Shown here: positions 5,123 through 5,998 of the stretch, in pieces
How positions within the stretch are numbered: the first letter of the stretch is position 1
Layout of the letters: the number at the start of each line of letters is the position of its first letter
Origin: an uncultured Clostridia bacterium
GTDB lineage: Bacteria; Bacillota; Clostridia; Oscillospirales; Ruminococcaceae
NCBI GenBank assembly: GCA_946563605.1
Contig: CAMNVW010000094.1
Coordinates: forward strand, 1 to 5,998
DNA length: 5,998 nt
Direction of reading: 5' to 3'
Made by a program: the position numbers and the translations under genes
The notes under the pieces: generated by a model
Database searches by the model: none
Seen by the model: only the letters and a program-made list of their open reading frames with translations
What the model was told of the DNA's origin: nothing

Positions 5123-5998
5123 ATGTGTCTGACCCAAGGATACAAACGGACAAGCAGGCTCATTCAAAGGTGGAAAGTTTTTGAAGGAAGTGTCAGGAAA
5201 TTGGGGATACTGAAATATGCTTCCTGTGAACATTTAAGCAGGGGGATCGAGATTTTAGGTCCGGTGCCGTCTACGAAGGAATTATATCAAAATGCCTTGC
5301 ATATCGCGTGGCCTTCGGCGGCGGAATCGGTTTTGGTCAGTTTGGTGTCATCCATTGATACCATGATGGTCGGTGGACTGGGTGCGGCAGCGATTGCGGC
5401 AGTAGGACTGACAAATCAGCCCAAGTTCATTTTGCTGGCGCTGATTATGTCGCTGAATGTCGGTGTTACCACCATTGCCGCGCGCAGAAAGGGTCAGGGA
5501 AACAGGGAAGGCGCACAGAAATGTCTGCGCGTTGCGCTGATGATTTCATTTTCGCTGTCGCTGATTTTGTCGGTGATAGGTTTTACCTTTGCGGAGTCAA
5601 TTATGAAGTTTTCGGGTGCACAGCCGGATGTTTTGCAGGATGCCACCGATTATTTTAGGATTATTATGATTGGCTTTATGCCGATGTGTATTGGACTTAC
5701 CATCAATGCGGCACAGCGAGGCGTCGGAAACACGCGCATTTCGATGACGACTAATATTACTTCCAACATCATCAATTTGATTTTTAACTATCTCTTGATT
5801 CACGGAAACCTTGGCTTTCCGCGTTTGGAGGTAAAAGGTGCGGCGTTTGCAACCATTTTGGGCAGTACGACTGCCTGTCTCATGTCGATTCGTTCTGTCC
5901 TGAAGAAGGACACTTACTTAAATCTGTCGATTCGGGATCATTGGCGGCTGGATCGGGAAACAATGGGCAGCATCTGGAAGATCAGTTCCAGTGCGGTG
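5123..5998 (+). CDS. MATE-family multidrug/cation antiporter, N-terminal part
   Basis: The first 292 codons of an open frame that runs off the window; complete MATE proteins have about 440-480 residues and 12 membrane helices. Recognition rests on IAWPSAAESVLVSLVSSIDTMMVGGLG (split view: IAWPSAAESV at 61-70, SSIDTMMVGGLG at 76-87), the following helix with AIAAVGLTNQP (90-100), NVGVTTIAARRKGQGN (112-127), and alternating hydrophobic helices through GVGNTRISMTTNI (200-212) and VKGAAFATILG (237-247). MATE proteins export drugs or metabolites in exchange for Na+ or H+; the substrate cannot be told from sequence. The start is uncertain. ATG 5123 is the only in-frame ATG ahead of the first helix and has no good ribosome site. 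It gives about 50 polar residues before the transporter, longer than usual. An in-frame GTG at 5264 (residue 48) would give a shorter, more typical N-terminus. It may be transcribed separately from the repair operon. Confidence 0.85.
   Translation, partial: MCLTQGYKRTSRLIQRWKVFEGSVRKLGILKYASCEHLSRGIEILGPVPSTKELYQNALHIAWPSAAESVLVSLVSSIDTMMVGGLGAAAIAAVGLTNQPKFILLALIMSLNVGVTTIAARRKGQGNREGAQKCLRVALMISFSLSLILSVIGFTFAESIMKFSGAQPDVLQDATDYFRIIMIGFMPMCIGLTINAAQRGVGNTRISMTTNITSNIINLIFNYLLIHGNLGFPRLEVKGAAFATILGSTTACLMSIRSVLKKDTYLNLSIRDHWRLDRETMGSIWKISSSAV

Overview
The window reads as a chromosomal housekeeping segment of a Gram-positive, mid-GC Firmicute, most likely a clostridium of the Oscillospiraceae/Ruminococcaceae type. 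The reasons are the Gram-positive form of DgkA, a YqzL-like small gene between era and recO (an arrangement known from Bacillus and relatives), a MutS2 with a C-terminal Smr domain, and AGGA/GGAGG-type ribosome sites. The genus is a guess from gene order and protein character; no rRNA or species marker is present. All genes lie on the + strand.

Layout: (1) 1-173, the 3' end of ybeY (rRNA-processing endonuclease). (2) 160-645, a DgkA-family lipid kinase overlapping ybeY by 14 bases. (3) 692-1578, era (ribosome-assembly GTPase), whose frame is broken by what looks like one missing A in a run at 886-890. (4) 1657-1854, a small YqzL-like gene. (5) 1802-2623, recO, overlapping yqzL by 53 bases and ending in a Gln/Pro-rich tail. 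(6) 2672-5074, mutS2, complete. (7) a short gap with a perfect 11-bp inverted repeat. (8) 5123-5998, the N-terminal part of a MATE-family transporter that runs off the window.

Genes 1-6 are closely spaced or overlapping, with no convincing internal terminator, so they probably form one operon. It combines 30S ribosome maturation and quality control (YbeY, Era), lipid-carrier recycling (DgkA), recombination repair (RecO) and MutS2, which is linked to recombination control and ribosome rescue. The MATE gene may be a separate unit.

I see no mobile element, CRISPR array, phage gene or obvious new multi-gene system. The most unusual signals are the broken era frame and a cluster of nested inverted repeats at 2539-2639, over the recO 3' end. 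That cluster could fold as a four-way cloverleaf and coincides with the odd Gln-rich RecO tail.
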